From assembly GCA_016788165.1 (NCBI GenBank), contig JAEUTH010000028.1:1-64000 (forward strand): DNA of 64,000 nucleotides, given 5' to 3'. The translations under genes were made by a program, and so were the position numbers. This stretch comes from Bacteroidia bacterium. Lineage in GTDB: Bacteria > Bacteroidota > Bacteroidia > AKYH767-A > OLB10. The notes under the pieces were generated by a model that was given only the letters and a program-made list of their open reading frames with translations, was not told the DNA's origin and did no database searches. Positions 56,468 to 64,000 of the stretch are shown here, piece by piece; the stretch's first letter is position 1, and each line of letters begins with the position of its first letter.

Positions 56468-57421
56468 ATGAAAGTAATTGATCATCTGGCAAAATCCAAA
56501 ACCACTCTTTTTTCAATTGAAATTTTACCTCCGCTAAAGGGTCAAAGCATTCAGTCTATTTTTAATTCCATTGATCCTTTAATGGAATTTAAGCCGCAGT
56601 TTATAGATGTTACGTATCATCGCGAAGAGTATATTTATAAAAAAAGGGAAGGCGGTTTTTTAGAAAAAATTTCAATCCGTAAGAGGCCAGGTACCGTTGG
56701 CATTTGTGCAGCTATCGTGAACAAGTACAAAGTTGATGCAGTGCCACATCTGATATGTGGCGGTTTTAGTAAAGAGGAAACTGAAAATGCATTGATAGAA
56801 TTAAATTTTTTAGGCATTGATAATGTTTTGATACTGCGAGGCGATGCCATTAAAACTGAAAATAATTTTATACCACATTCGAATGGCCACCACTATGCTT
56901 TAGACTTGGTAAAGCAAACAGTTAATTTAAACAAAGGCGTGTATTTAGACGAAGATTTACAAGATAACGAAAACACTAATTTTTGCATTGGTGTTGCCGG
57001 ATATCCCGAAAAACATTTCGAAGCACCTAACTTACAAACCGACCTCAAATACCTGCAACTAAAAATTGAAGCCGGTGCTGATTATGTAGTAACACAAATG
57101 TTTTATGATAACAACAAGTACTACAACTTTGTAAATCACTGCAAAGAATCAGGTATTCAAGTACCCATTATACCGGGCATAAAAGTGCTTACATCTAAAA
57201 AACAAATTACCAACTTACCTAAGGTATTTCATATTGATTTGCCGCAAGAATTAATAGAAGAAGTAGTAAAATGTAAAACCGATGCAGATGTAAAAAATGT
57301 AGGTATTGAATGGGCTATTCAACAATCGAAAGACTTAATAAAATTTGGCGTGCCGTGTTTGCATTATTACACCATGGGTAATCCTGATATAATTAAACGT
57401 GTAGCATCGCAAGTTTTTTAG
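56468..57421 (+). CDS. metF: 5,10-methylenetetrahydrofolate reductase
   Basis: 317 residues of a flavin-dependent TIM barrel. The catalytic-Glu block FSIEILPP, PHLICGGFSKEETENAL, NVLILRGDAIKT and GVAGYPEKHFEAPNLQTDL are typical of MetF. It makes 5-methyl-THF for methionine synthesis. Length matches the bacterial single-domain form. Not in an operon with other met genes here; the trans-sulfuration enzyme is 10 kb away. Confidence 0.95.
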   Translation: MKVIDHLAKSKTTLFSIEILPPLKGQSIQSIFNSIDPLMEFKPQFIDVTYHREEYIYKKREGGFLEKISIRKRPGTVGICAAIVNKYKVDAVPHLICGGFSKEETENALIELNFLGIDNVLILRGDAIKTENNFIPHSNGHHYALDLVKQTVNLNKGVYLDEDLQDNENTNFCIGVAGYPEKHFEAPNLQTDLKYLQLKIEAGADYVVTQMFYDNNKYYNFVNHCKESGIQVPIIPGIKVLTSKKQITNLPKVFHIDLPQELIEEVVKCKTDADVKNVGIEWAIQQSKDLIKFGVPCLHYYTMGNPDIIKRVASQVF

Positions 57422-57479
57422 ACAAAAATAAAATCGGCTTTATCTATTGTTTATATTGCAGTAATAACATATACCAAAT

Positions 57480-58163
57480 ATGTGGGCTGACTTTGTAAAT
57501 TTAATTTTCCCTGATCGTTGTCGCGCCTGTCAAAATAATTTAAATCCGAAGGACAACATGATTTGTATGCGTTGCAGGTTAACCTTGCCGCGAACCAACT
57601 ACCATTTAGATGTAAATAATCCGGTAAGCAAACATTTTTGGGGCAAAACACATTTAAGCTATGCTACGGCATTTTTGTTTTTTCAGAAAGGCGATAGGGT
57701 ACAACATCTAATACATCAGTTAAAATATAAGGGCGATAAAGAGATAGGGGTAGTTATAGGCAGCTTGTTTGGCAATGCATTAAATGCAACCGATACTTTT
57801 AGTAAAGCAACCATACTGATACCGGTACCGCTGCATAGCAGCCGAAAACATGCACGCGGCTATAATCAAAGCGAAATGTTGGCCAAGGGTTTGGCACAAA
57901 AAATGAACATCCCTGTAAATACAAAGCTCCTGGTAAGGAGCCAAAAAACGGAAACCCAAACCAATAAACGCAGATACAATCGCTACGAAAATATGCGCGA
58001 TGTTTTTGAAGTAATAAGTCCACACTTATATACAAACCAACATTTTTTATTAGTTGATGATGTTATCACTACCGGATCAACGCTGGTTGCTTGTGCCGAT
58101 AAATTATTAACTATTGAAGGCGCAAGCGTAAGTGTTGCTGCTATGGCTTTTGCACAGCACTAA
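57480..58163 (+). CDS. ComF family phosphoribosyltransferase-like protein
   Basis: 227 residues. An N-terminal Cys cluster (CRACQNNLNPKDNMICMRCR) is followed by a type I PRT fold: IPVPLHSSRKHARGYNQSEM, and the PRPP loop LLVDDVITTGSTL. ComF proteins act in DNA uptake in naturally competent bacteria, but the family is also widespread without competence. 58 bp after metF. ATG at 57480. Confidence 0.9.
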   Translation: MWADFVNLIFPDRCRACQNNLNPKDNMICMRCRLTLPRTNYHLDVNNPVSKHFWGKTHLSYATAFLFFQKGDRVQHLIHQLKYKGDKEIGVVIGSLFGNALNATDTFSKATILIPVPLHSSRKHARGYNQSEMLAKGLAQKMNIPVNTKLLVRSQKTETQTNKRRYNRYENMRDVFEVISPHLYTNQHFLLVDDVITTGSTLVACADKLLTIEGASVSVAAMAFAQH

Positions 58164-58198
58164 TTCGAATAAAGTAATTGAATGGGTTTAATCAGCTT

Positions 58199-59185
58199 TT
58201 ATGACAAAGCATTAAGAGTTTGCTTAAGCCTGTCAATAACCTTTACCTCAGTTGGGTCTATGTTTTTTAACTCGCTTAAATATACACTAACCCAATCGCC
58301 AAATAAAACCAGATAATACACACGGGCTAACATGGTTTCGCCTTTACTCCAAACATCAAATACATGTGGTGTACATTGTAGTGCTACTTCCTTTAAAAAG
58401 TCCATACGTTTTTGTGTACGATAATAATCATCGGCATTGCGCATAAAAACTACAGAAACATTCGGACATTTTTCTACCCAACCTACAATTTCATTGTGGT
58501 TCATTTCGGGTAATGCCGCATGCCAACACAACATTTTACTATTCTCATTTATTTGTTGCCTAAATCTAACACATACACCTTCATAAGATGCCGTACTGTA
58601 AATGGCTGGTATGGTACCCAAAAGTTTATTTGCCAATTGGTTGGCTTCGGCTTTAATGGCTTCAACTTCTGCGCTTAGCAATTGAACAGTGGCTGCTAAT
58701 TCGGCTTTAAATGCATCATCAATTAAGCCCATACCATGCAATACATAGAATAATTGTGTAAACGAATAAGCAAAGCAAGCACGTGGTGGCATGCCACCCG
58801 GTATGATAATATGATCAAGCTGATGTTGTTTGGCTATTTCAATTACTTTACCTCCGGCACTTACACATACTATTTTCGGATTTACGGCTAATGCCGTTTT
58901 TAAAACCTGCACGGTTTCCTCTGTGTTGCCCGAATAGGAAGAAATAATTAATAATGTTTGGTCGTTTACAAAGGCCGGTAAAAAATAATCCTTACAAACA
59001 ATAACCGGTATTTTAATTTTTTGTTCAAGCACTTGTGCTATTACCGTACCGCCAATACCCGAACCACCAAGGCCGGCAATAACTACATTGGTAAACGCTG
59101 TTTGCGGCTTATGTAATTGTGCTTGCTGCCCTATTGCAATACCTGCTTCGAGTTTGCTAATAAATGATGCTACTTCTGATTTCAT
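58199..59185 (-). CDS. Bifunctional phosphoglucose/phosphomannose isomerase
   Basis: 328 residues from the ATG at 59185; the longer frame to 59227 adds MFYIQTLNILHNRY, which is not conserved-like. SIS-domain motifs GLGGSGIGGTVIAQV and SYSGNTEETVQVL, plus a C-terminal half with EMNHNEIVGW, match the PGI/PMI family (bacterial relatives of Pyrobaculum PGI/PMI). It isomerises glucose- and mannose-6-phosphate with fructose-6-phosphate. A TATATTTG -7-like box on the minus strand (59260-59267) may drive it. Confidence 0.88.
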   Translation of the reverse strand: MKSEVASFISKLEAGIAIGQQAQLHKPQTAFTNVVIAGLGGSGIGGTVIAQVLEQKIKIPVIVCKDYFLPAFVNDQTLLIISSYSGNTEETVQVLKTALAVNPKIVCVSAGGKVIEIAKQHQLDHIIIPGGMPPRACFAYSFTQLFYVLHGMGLIDDAFKAELAATVQLLSAEVEAIKAEANQLANKLLGTIPAIYSTASYEGVCVRFRQQINENSKMLCWHAALPEMNHNEIVGWVEKCPNVSVVFMRNADDYYRTQKRMDFLKEVALQCTPHVFDVWSKGETMLARVYYLVLFGDWVSVYLSELKNIDPTEVKVIDRLKQTLNALS

Positions 59186-59275
59186 ATACCTGTTATGTAA
59201 AATGTTTAATGTTTGAATGTAAAACAAGGATGAACTAATACCACGACTTTCAACTACAGCAAATATAAAGGATAG

Positions 59276-60349
59276 TTATGCAGCCTGCCCCACATATTTC
59301 ATATACCTGAAATGCGAAATAATAGCAGCTCGCATAGTAGGATACGCATTATACGTGACACCAAATTTTTTACAGTTTTCAATTACAATTTTATTAATGG
59401 CCGGATAATGCACATGACTAATACGTGGAAACAAGTGATGCTCTACCTGAAAGTTTAAGCCGCCCAAACACCAGGTAACAATTTTGTTTTTAGTAGCAAA
59501 GTTACTGGTAGTGGCCACTTGATGTTCGGCCCAACCGGTTTCTAATTTTTGATGTTTATCATCATTGGCATCTAAAAATTGGGTGTTTTCTACAGCATGT
59601 GCTAATTGAAAAACAATACCAATGGTTATCCCCATTACAGCATGCATTACGCTAAAGCCAATTAAAAACTTTACAAAACCAACTAAATAAATGGGCACCG
59701 CTATGTAAAACAATACATACAACACCTTACTCGCCCAAAAAATAAGGTGCTCTTTTGTGTTGAAAGTATTAATAGGCGTTGATGCAATTTTCTGATTAAA
59801 ATATTTTAAAAAGTCGGTAAACAATACCCAACTTAACGAAGCTAAGCTGTAGGCAAAAAGCGCATACCAATGTTGGTACTTATGCATTTTTAAACGTTTT
59901 TGTGATTCGCACAAACGTATTACTGGTAATTTGGCTATATCATCATCAACACCATCAATATTGGTGTAAGTATGGTGTATGATGTTATGTTTTATTTTCC
60001 ATATAAAGGCATTGCTGCCAATTGCATTCATAGATAAACCAACTGTGTAGTTAACCCATTTTTTAGTTGAGTAACTACCATGGCATGCATCATGCATCAC
60101 ATTAAAACCAATAAAAGCGATATCTAATCCCAATAATGCACACAGCAAAATTGCCAACCACCCCGACATGGGTACAAACAGTACCAAAGCATAAAGCGCA
60201 ATGGCTGCGGGTATAAGAACCAACGTTTTTAAATACAACTTAAAATTGCCCGTTTTTTTAAGTCGGTTTTGTTTAAAATACGCGTCAACGCTTTGCTTAA
60301 GTGCAGTAAAAAACTGGGCATTTGTATTGTCAAAAGTTACTTTTGTCAT
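59276..60349 (-). CDS. Membrane fatty acid desaturase, acyl-lipid type
   Basis: 357 residues from the ATG at 60349 (MTKVTFDNTNAQFF); the longer frame starts in an unlikely place. Three His boxes are present: HDACHGS (86-90), HNIIHHTYTN (121-126) and QVEHHLFPRISH near the C-terminus. Four to six transmembrane helices surround them. The Q-x-x-HH box and the WKIKHN spacing match acyl-lipid (front-end-like) desaturases without a cytochrome b5 domain. It introduces a double bond into membrane lipids; regiospecificity unknown. Confidence 0.88.
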   Translation of the reverse strand: MTKVTFDNTNAQFFTALKQSVDAYFKQNRLKKTGNFKLYLKTLVLIPAAIALYALVLFVPMSGWLAILLCALLGLDIAFIGFNVMHDACHGSYSTKKWVNYTVGLSMNAIGSNAFIWKIKHNIIHHTYTNIDGVDDDIAKLPVIRLCESQKRLKMHKYQHWYALFAYSLASLSWVLFTDFLKYFNQKIASTPINTFNTKEHLIFWASKVLYVLFYIAVPIYLVGFVKFLIGFSVMHAVMGITIGIVFQLAHAVENTQFLDANDDKHQKLETGWAEHQVATTSNFATKNKIVTWCLGGLNFQVEHHLFPRISHVHYPAINKIVIENCKKFGVTYNAYPTMRAAIISHFRYMKYVGQAA

Positions 60350-60540
60350 GAGTACGTTTTTTAGGGGGGCGCAAGGTAACCATTTATTTAGCGCCAAAAT
60401 TGATAAAGAACCAAACGACAGGTTAAATTATTTAGTGTGATGCGGTTATTAACACCGATGCCCGCTTTAAACACAAGTATTAGCTGTAAAAACAAGCAAA
60501 CATTTTTTAAAATAATGCTTTTTTGAGTTGATATAAATTT

Positions 60541-60548
60541 TACATTTG
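60541..60548 (+). promoter_or_regulatory. -7 element upstream of the small COX24-like gene
   Basis: TACATTTG matches TAnnTTTG. A TTG at 60523-60525 is only 15 nt upstream, shorter than usual. It is the only candidate promoter before the 29-codon gene, about 75 nt upstream of its ATG. Confidence 0.4.
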
Positions 60549-60622
60549 CAGCCCCGATTTTAAAAGGTTTACATCTTTTAAATAAGGTTATCACCGTAAA
60601 CATCACATAAAAATTTAGCATC

Positions 60623-60712
60623 ATGCCAAGCGGAAAAAAAAGGAAAAGACATAAAATGGCAACCCATAAGCGCAAAAAGCGTCTTCGGAAAAACCGTCAT
60701 AAAAAGAAATAA
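60623..60712 (+). CDS. 29-residue basic AURKAIP1/COX24-domain protein
   Basis: This very short ORF encodes MPSGKKRKRHKMATHKRKKR followed by LRKNRHKKK. Over half of the residues are Lys, Arg or His. It matches the AURKAIP1/COX24 (mS38-like) small basic protein found across Bacteroidota with almost no variation; a ribosome-associated role is likely from the relationship to mitochondrial mS38. It has an upstream -7 element and a following terminator, which supports a real stand-alone gene. Confidence 0.85.
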   Translation: MPSGKKRKRHKMATHKRKKRLRKNRHKKK

Positions 60713-60769
60713 TATAGTGCATAATCCTTAAATAATAAGGCGTTGTACTTCATATAATATTAAAACTTT

Positions 60770-60810
60770 ATACAGAGGCTGTGTTACACAACCTCTGTAT
60801 TTTTATTTTT
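60770..60810 (+). terminator. Terminator after the COX24-like gene
   Basis: atacagagg (60770-60778) pairs with cctctgtat (60792-60800), followed by ttttattttt. Confidence 0.75.
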
Positions 60811-60916
60811 AACAAATGCTTATAAATCAGCAACATGCTTTTAAAATATAGCGCTAAACTGCTTTTTCAGTTTTAACAGTTATGGCTGATTGCGTATTTA
60901 TACAACAAAACACTGC

Positions 60917-62470
60917 GTGACAAGCGATTTAGTTATAGACGCCAATGATAATGAAGTCACCATTGCGCTATTAGAAGACAAAAAACTGGTTGAACTTAAT
61001 AGCGAAAAAAAGGATCAAAATTTTGCCGTTGGCGATGTGTATTTAGGTAGGGTAAAAAAATTACTACCCGGCATGAATGCTGCTTTTATTGATATTGGTT
61101 ATGAAAAAGAGGGTTTTTTGCACTACCTCGATTTAGGACCGCAATTCGAATCGCTGAATAAGTTTTTAAAAAGTACGGTTGCGGGTAAAACTACGGATGC
61201 ACTGCTAACGCATTTCGAAAACGAATCAGATATTAGCAAGTCCGGTAAAATTAATTCCGTACTTACCGTAGGTCAAAGTGTGCTGGTTCAAATTGCCAAA
61301 GAACCTATTTCTACCAAAGGGCACAGGCTTTCTACCGAAATTTCGCTGGCAGGCAGGTATGTGGTAATGATGCCTTTTAGTGAAGGCGTTACCATATCGG
61401 CAAAAATAAAAAATGCCGAAGAACGGAACCGGCTCAAACGATTGGCGCAAAGCATTAAGCCCAAAAACTTCAGCCTGATAGTACGCACCGTTGCCGAAGG
61501 TAAAATGGTAGCCGAATTAGATAAGGATATTCAGGATTTATTATCGAAATGGAAACAATGCCATGCCCTGTTACAACAAGCGCAACCACCATTAAAGGTG
61601 CTGGGCGAAATGGATCGCACTTCAACCATTTTACGCGATTTGCTAAACGCTAATTTTAATAACGTACATGTTAACGATGCCGGCCTTGCCCAGGAAATCA
61701 GAGAATATGTAAAAACAATTGCACCCGAACATCAGGAGTTGGTAAAGCTGCACAAAAACAAAACGCCCATTTTCGAGCAGTTTGGTATTGACAAACAAAT
61801 TATAACCGTATTTGGTAAAACTGTTAACCTGCCGGGCGGTGCCTATCTGGTAATTGAACATACTGAGGCAATGCATGTAATTGATGTAAATAGCGGCACA
61901 CGTACCAAGGTTGATAATGATGGCCAGGAGGCGCACAACTTACAGGTTAATTTAAATGCAGCACGCGAAATTGCACGTCAGTTGCGCTTACGCGATATGG
62001 GTGGTATTATTGTGGTTGATTTTATTGACCTGCGTAATGCCGACAATAAAAAACTTTTGTTTGAGTGCTTGCGCGATGAAATGAAACGCGACCGCGCAAG
62101 GCATACCATTTTACCGCCCAGTAAATTTGGTTTAATTCAAATAACACGCGAAAGGGTTAGGCAGGTTACCGAAATAACTACTACGCAAAAATGCCCAACT
62201 TGTTCCGGTACCGGTGAAGTAAAATCAACAACATTACTCATTGATGATATCGAAAATAACATCCGTTATTTCATGCAGGAGCAAAACGAAAAGTCGTTAA
62301 CCTTACATGTACATCCTTATGTGGAGGCTTATTTAAAGCGTGGTATTTTTAGTATTAACCGTAAGTGGTTACTTAAGTATAAAAAACCCATTAAAGTTAT
62401 TGCCGATAAAAACTATCACATGCTTCAATATCACTTTTTTAATAAAGCAGGCGAAGAAATTAAAATATAA
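60917..62470 (+). CDS. rng: Ribonuclease E/G family endoribonuclease
   Basis: 517 residues from a GTG at 60917, giving VTSDLVIDANDNEVTIALLE, which aligns with usual family starts; an alternative TTG at 60890 would add nine residues. An S1-like domain (VGDVYLGRVKKLLPGMNAAF) is followed by the RNase H/DNase I-like catalytic region with VIDVNSGT and VDFIDLRN Mg2+ sites. The Zn-link CPTCSGTGE closes it. Length fits RNase G rather than the long RNase E. It cleaves AU-rich single-stranded RNA and matures rRNA. It lies 205 bp after the COX24-like gene, with a terminator between. Confidence 0.9.
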   Translation: MTSDLVIDANDNEVTIALLEDKKLVELNSEKKDQNFAVGDVYLGRVKKLLPGMNAAFIDIGYEKEGFLHYLDLGPQFESLNKFLKSTVAGKTTDALLTHFENESDISKSGKINSVLTVGQSVLVQIAKEPISTKGHRLSTEISLAGRYVVMMPFSEGVTISAKIKNAEERNRLKRLAQSIKPKNFSLIVRTVAEGKMVAELDKDIQDLLSKWKQCHALLQQAQPPLKVLGEMDRTSTILRDLLNANFNNVHVNDAGLAQEIREYVKTIAPEHQELVKLHKNKTPIFEQFGIDKQIITVFGKTVNLPGGAYLVIEHTEAMHVIDVNSGTRTKVDNDGQEAHNLQVNLNAAREIARQLRLRDMGGIIVVDFIDLRNADNKKLLFECLRDEMKRDRARHTILPPSKFGLIQITRERVRQVTEITTTQKCPTCSGTGEVKSTTLLIDDIENNIRYFMQEQNEKSLTLHVHPYVEAYLKRGIFSINRKWLLKYKKPIKVIADKNYHMLQYHFFNKAGEEIKI

Positions 62471-62575
62471 CAGCTTATAGCTACCGTTTGCAGCCTCACA
62501 TTTTTTTATAAAATCTGACTATACTTGCCCGCCATTTACAAGGCCTGCCTTAAACTACTTTGCACATAAAACAAT

Positions 62576-63304
62576 ATGGTTTCATTTAATACACTTTCAA
62601 TTGTAATACCTTGTTATAACGAAGAGCGCACCGTACATTTAATTTTAGATAAAGTATTAAAAGTGCAATTGCTAAATGATATTAAAAAGGAAATTATTAT
62701 TGTAAACGATTGCTCAAAAGACGATACCATTGGTGCCATTAACCGGTATTTTGAACAGCACCCAAATGTTGCTTATAAATTGTTTAACCAAGAAGTTAAT
62801 AAAGGCAAAGGCGCAGCTTTACATTTAGGCATACAAAAATCTACAGGCGATTACATTATTATACAGGATGCTGATTTGGAATACGACCCGGCCGAATACA
62901 ACGATTTAATTAAACCTATAATTGATGGTTTTGCTGACGTAGTTTACGGTTCCAGGTTTATAGGTGGCAAACCACATCGTATTTTGTTTTTTTGGCATTC
63001 GATAGGGAATAAAATGCTTACTTTTTTAAGCAATATGGGCAGCAACCTAAATTTAACCGATATGGAAACCTGCTACAAGCTTTTTAAACGCGAGTATGTA
63101 CAAAGCCTTAATTTGGTTGAAAAAAGATTTGGATTCGAACCCGAAGTTACCGCTAAAATTGCACGCATACCACAGGTGCGCATTTACGAAGTGGCCATTT
63201 CCTACTACGGACGTACCTATGCCGAAGGAAAAAAAATAAATTGGAAAGACGGCTTTAGGGCAATTTATTGTATTATTAAATACAACTATTTTGCTAAACG
63301 CTAA
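62576..63304 (+). CDS. Glycosyltransferase family 2 (dolichyl-phosphate-mannose-synthase-like)
   Basis: 242 residues. [28 protein letters not shown] and the DxD in [14 protein letters not shown] are classical GT2 blocks; [13 protein letters not shown] and [10 protein letters not shown] are typical of the DPM1-like branch, which makes polyprenyl-phosphate sugars. No transmembrane helices follow, so it is the soluble form. A terminator lies downstream. Confidence 0.9.
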   Translation: MVSFNTLSIVIPCYNEERTVHLILDKVLKVQLLNDIKKEIIIVNDCSKDDTIGAINRYFEQHPNVAYKLFNQEVNKGKGAALHLGIQKSTGDYIIIQDADLEYDPAEYNDLIKPIIDGFADVVYGSRFIGGKPHRILFFWHSIGNKMLTFLSNMGSNLNLTDMETCYKLFKREYVQSLNLVEKRFGFEPEVTAKIARIPQVRIYEVAISYYGRTYAEGKKINWKDGFRAIYCIIKYNYFAKR

Positions 63305-63382
63305 GCCGAAAGCTTGTTGCAGGCTTTAATGTACCTATAACTACCTTATGCATTTAAGCTTATGTTGGTTAACTATAAAACT

Positions 63383-63415
63383 AAACGCTGCTCAACTAAT
63401 TGGAGCAGCGTTTTT
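63383..63415 (+). terminator. Terminator after the glycosyltransferase gene
   Basis: aaacgctgctc (63383-63393) pairs perfectly with gagcagcgttt (63403-63413), continuing into tttttag. It may serve both strands because the remnant downstream is on the minus strand. Confidence 0.8.
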
Positions 63416-63437
63416 AGTTTTATATTGATACAAAATG

Positions 63438-63569
63438 CTACTGTTTTACAAACTTTTTTACGGTGTGGTTTGTTGCTGTGGTTAAGCTTAGGTGATACAT
63501 ACCCGGCATTAGCGTAGCAGTAGGTACAGTAATAACATCATAAGCATGTGGCAGGTATTGTTGCCATTT
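63438..63569 (-). pseudogene. Orphan T9SS type A sorting-domain tail
   Basis: Read on the minus strand, 63569-63438 encodes KWQQYLPHAYDVITVPTATL, then MPGMYHLSLTTATNHTVKKF and a final VKQ before a TAG. MPGMYHLSLTTATNHTVKKF is the usual end of a type A T9SS domain. An in-frame TGA (63570-63572) precedes it and no start codon is near, so it is detached from any gene. It lies 60 bp downstream of the C2-like ORF, and may be a frameshifted end of that gene or a separate relic. Confidence 0.65.
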
Positions 63570-63631
63570 TCAAGTTGATTTTGTTTTTAACTCCAAACAA
63601 TCATCTTTAAACAACGAGTCTAAACATACTA

Positions 63632-64000
63632 TTACTGCCAAATTAGGTCAAGCTTTACTGTTATCCCATTCTGTGTTTTAGTAACTGTTGTTGGATAAGG
63701 GTTACTTCCGCTTGTATAATGACTCATTTGAAAACCAACATATCCAATATAGTCGTCAGGGTCTGGTGTGTCATAATCCCAAACATCAATGTATCGTCCA
63801 GCATTAAAGTCATTAATTTCAAATGCAGTGGTATAAGTCCAAGCTAAAGGTAACGCTGCCGAAGTAACATCGTTTATTTTTGACGATAAGCTGCTACTTA
63901 AAATGTTACTAGCTTGATCTGTAATATTAAAAAACACATCCGGACCATTTACAAAATCCCAACTGGCACCACTGCTGTTTACAAAGGGCATGTTAGTAAT
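63632..64000 (-). CDS. C2-like domain protein, 5'-truncated by the window edge
   Basis: The frame is open to base 64000, so the N-terminus lies outside. The visible ~122 residues contain GPDVFFNITDQ, then DVWDYDTPDPDDYIGYVGF with four Asp, the calcium-loop pattern of C2 domains, and end VKLDLIWQ. The Asp-rich loop suggests Ca2+-dependent binding; the ligand is unknown. An orphan T9SS tail lies just downstream. Membrane or surface location is inferred only from that neighbour. Confidence 0.7.
   Translation of the reverse strand: MTNMPFVNSSGASWDFVNGPDVFFNITDQASNILSSSLSSKINDVTSAALPLAWTYTTAFEINDFNAGRYIDVWDYDTPDPDDYIGYVGFQMSHYTSGSNPYPTTVTKTQNGITVKLDLIWQ

Noticed and set aside
60890..60916. TTG start for RNase G
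   Set aside because: The GTG at 60917 aligns better with usual family starts; the extra nine residues (MRIYTTKHC) look non-conserved.

Overview
The window comes from a Bacteroidota chromosome, probably a Chitinophagales- or Sphingobacteriales-like lineage; the genus cannot be fixed from sequence alone. Evidence: many secreted proteins end in type IX secretion (T9SS) sorting domains, both type A (PNP...G-Y-x-L...K-lysine tail) and type B / gliding-associated CHU_C (TPN-x-DG-K-ND). Start codons lack Shine-Dalgarno sequences. Several promoters fit the Bacteroidota pattern TTG - about 20 nt - TAnnTTTG. The window also carries lineage-typical genes: a MurF-Alr fusion, TonB receptors with carboxypeptidase-like N-terminal domains, a propeller-type LytS kinase and a 29-codon COX24-like basic protein. 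The DNA is AT-rich and mostly ordinary, dense chromosome with no prophage, CRISPR array or intact insertion sequence.

Layout. 1-7778: four secreted proteins (a partial delta-60-repeat protein, a long repeat protein with a Gly-rich tail, an alpha/beta-hydrolase and a small T9SS cargo), separated by repeat-bearing or empty intergenic DNA. 7890-8395: wreck of an IS1182-type transposase. 8527-12473: LytS/LytR-type sensor and regulator. 12866-22116: aminopeptidase, futalosine-pathway menaquinone enzyme, a CHU_C protein, riboflavin synthase, MurF-Alr and thymidine kinase. 22284-25302: an uncharacterised protein, an M28 peptidase and a membrane protein. 25332-28382: a three-gene putative metal (copper-like) cluster. 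28434-30774: acyltransferase and a B12-type acyl-CoA mutase catalytic subunit. 30861-37143 (minus strand): META protein, TonB-type barrel, universal stress protein and WD40 protein. 37296-40462: rhomboid, methylmalonyl-CoA epimerase, MFS transporter and CCG Fe-S protein. 40680-47179: glycosyltransferase, PurB, MORN protein, tRNA-Gln, LysM transglycosylase and a trans-sulfuration enzyme. 47276-56326: M43 protease, DUF177-L32-PlsX, then an ECF sigma factor, a membrane protein with a C-terminal CHU_C domain and a giant CHU_C cargo protein. 56468-64000: MetF, ComF, sugar isomerase, desaturase, COX24-like protein, RNase G, a glycosyltransferase, and a C2-like ORF cut by the window edge beside an orphan T9SS tail.

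How the genes work together. The most unusual arrangement is 51369-56326. An ECF sigma factor overlaps by one base (TAATG) a predicted single-pass membrane protein in the position of an anti-sigma factor. Its periplasmic end is not a known sensor domain but a CHU_C-like domain, the same fold that targets type B cargo to T9SS. A 1177-residue type B cargo follows 27 bp later. I infer, without proof, a regulatory loop that couples transcription to T9SS type B export or to the cell-surface layer. Metabolic genes worth joining up are the split B12 mutase with methylmalonyl-CoA epimerase, and mqnC, which points to the futalosine route to menaquinone.
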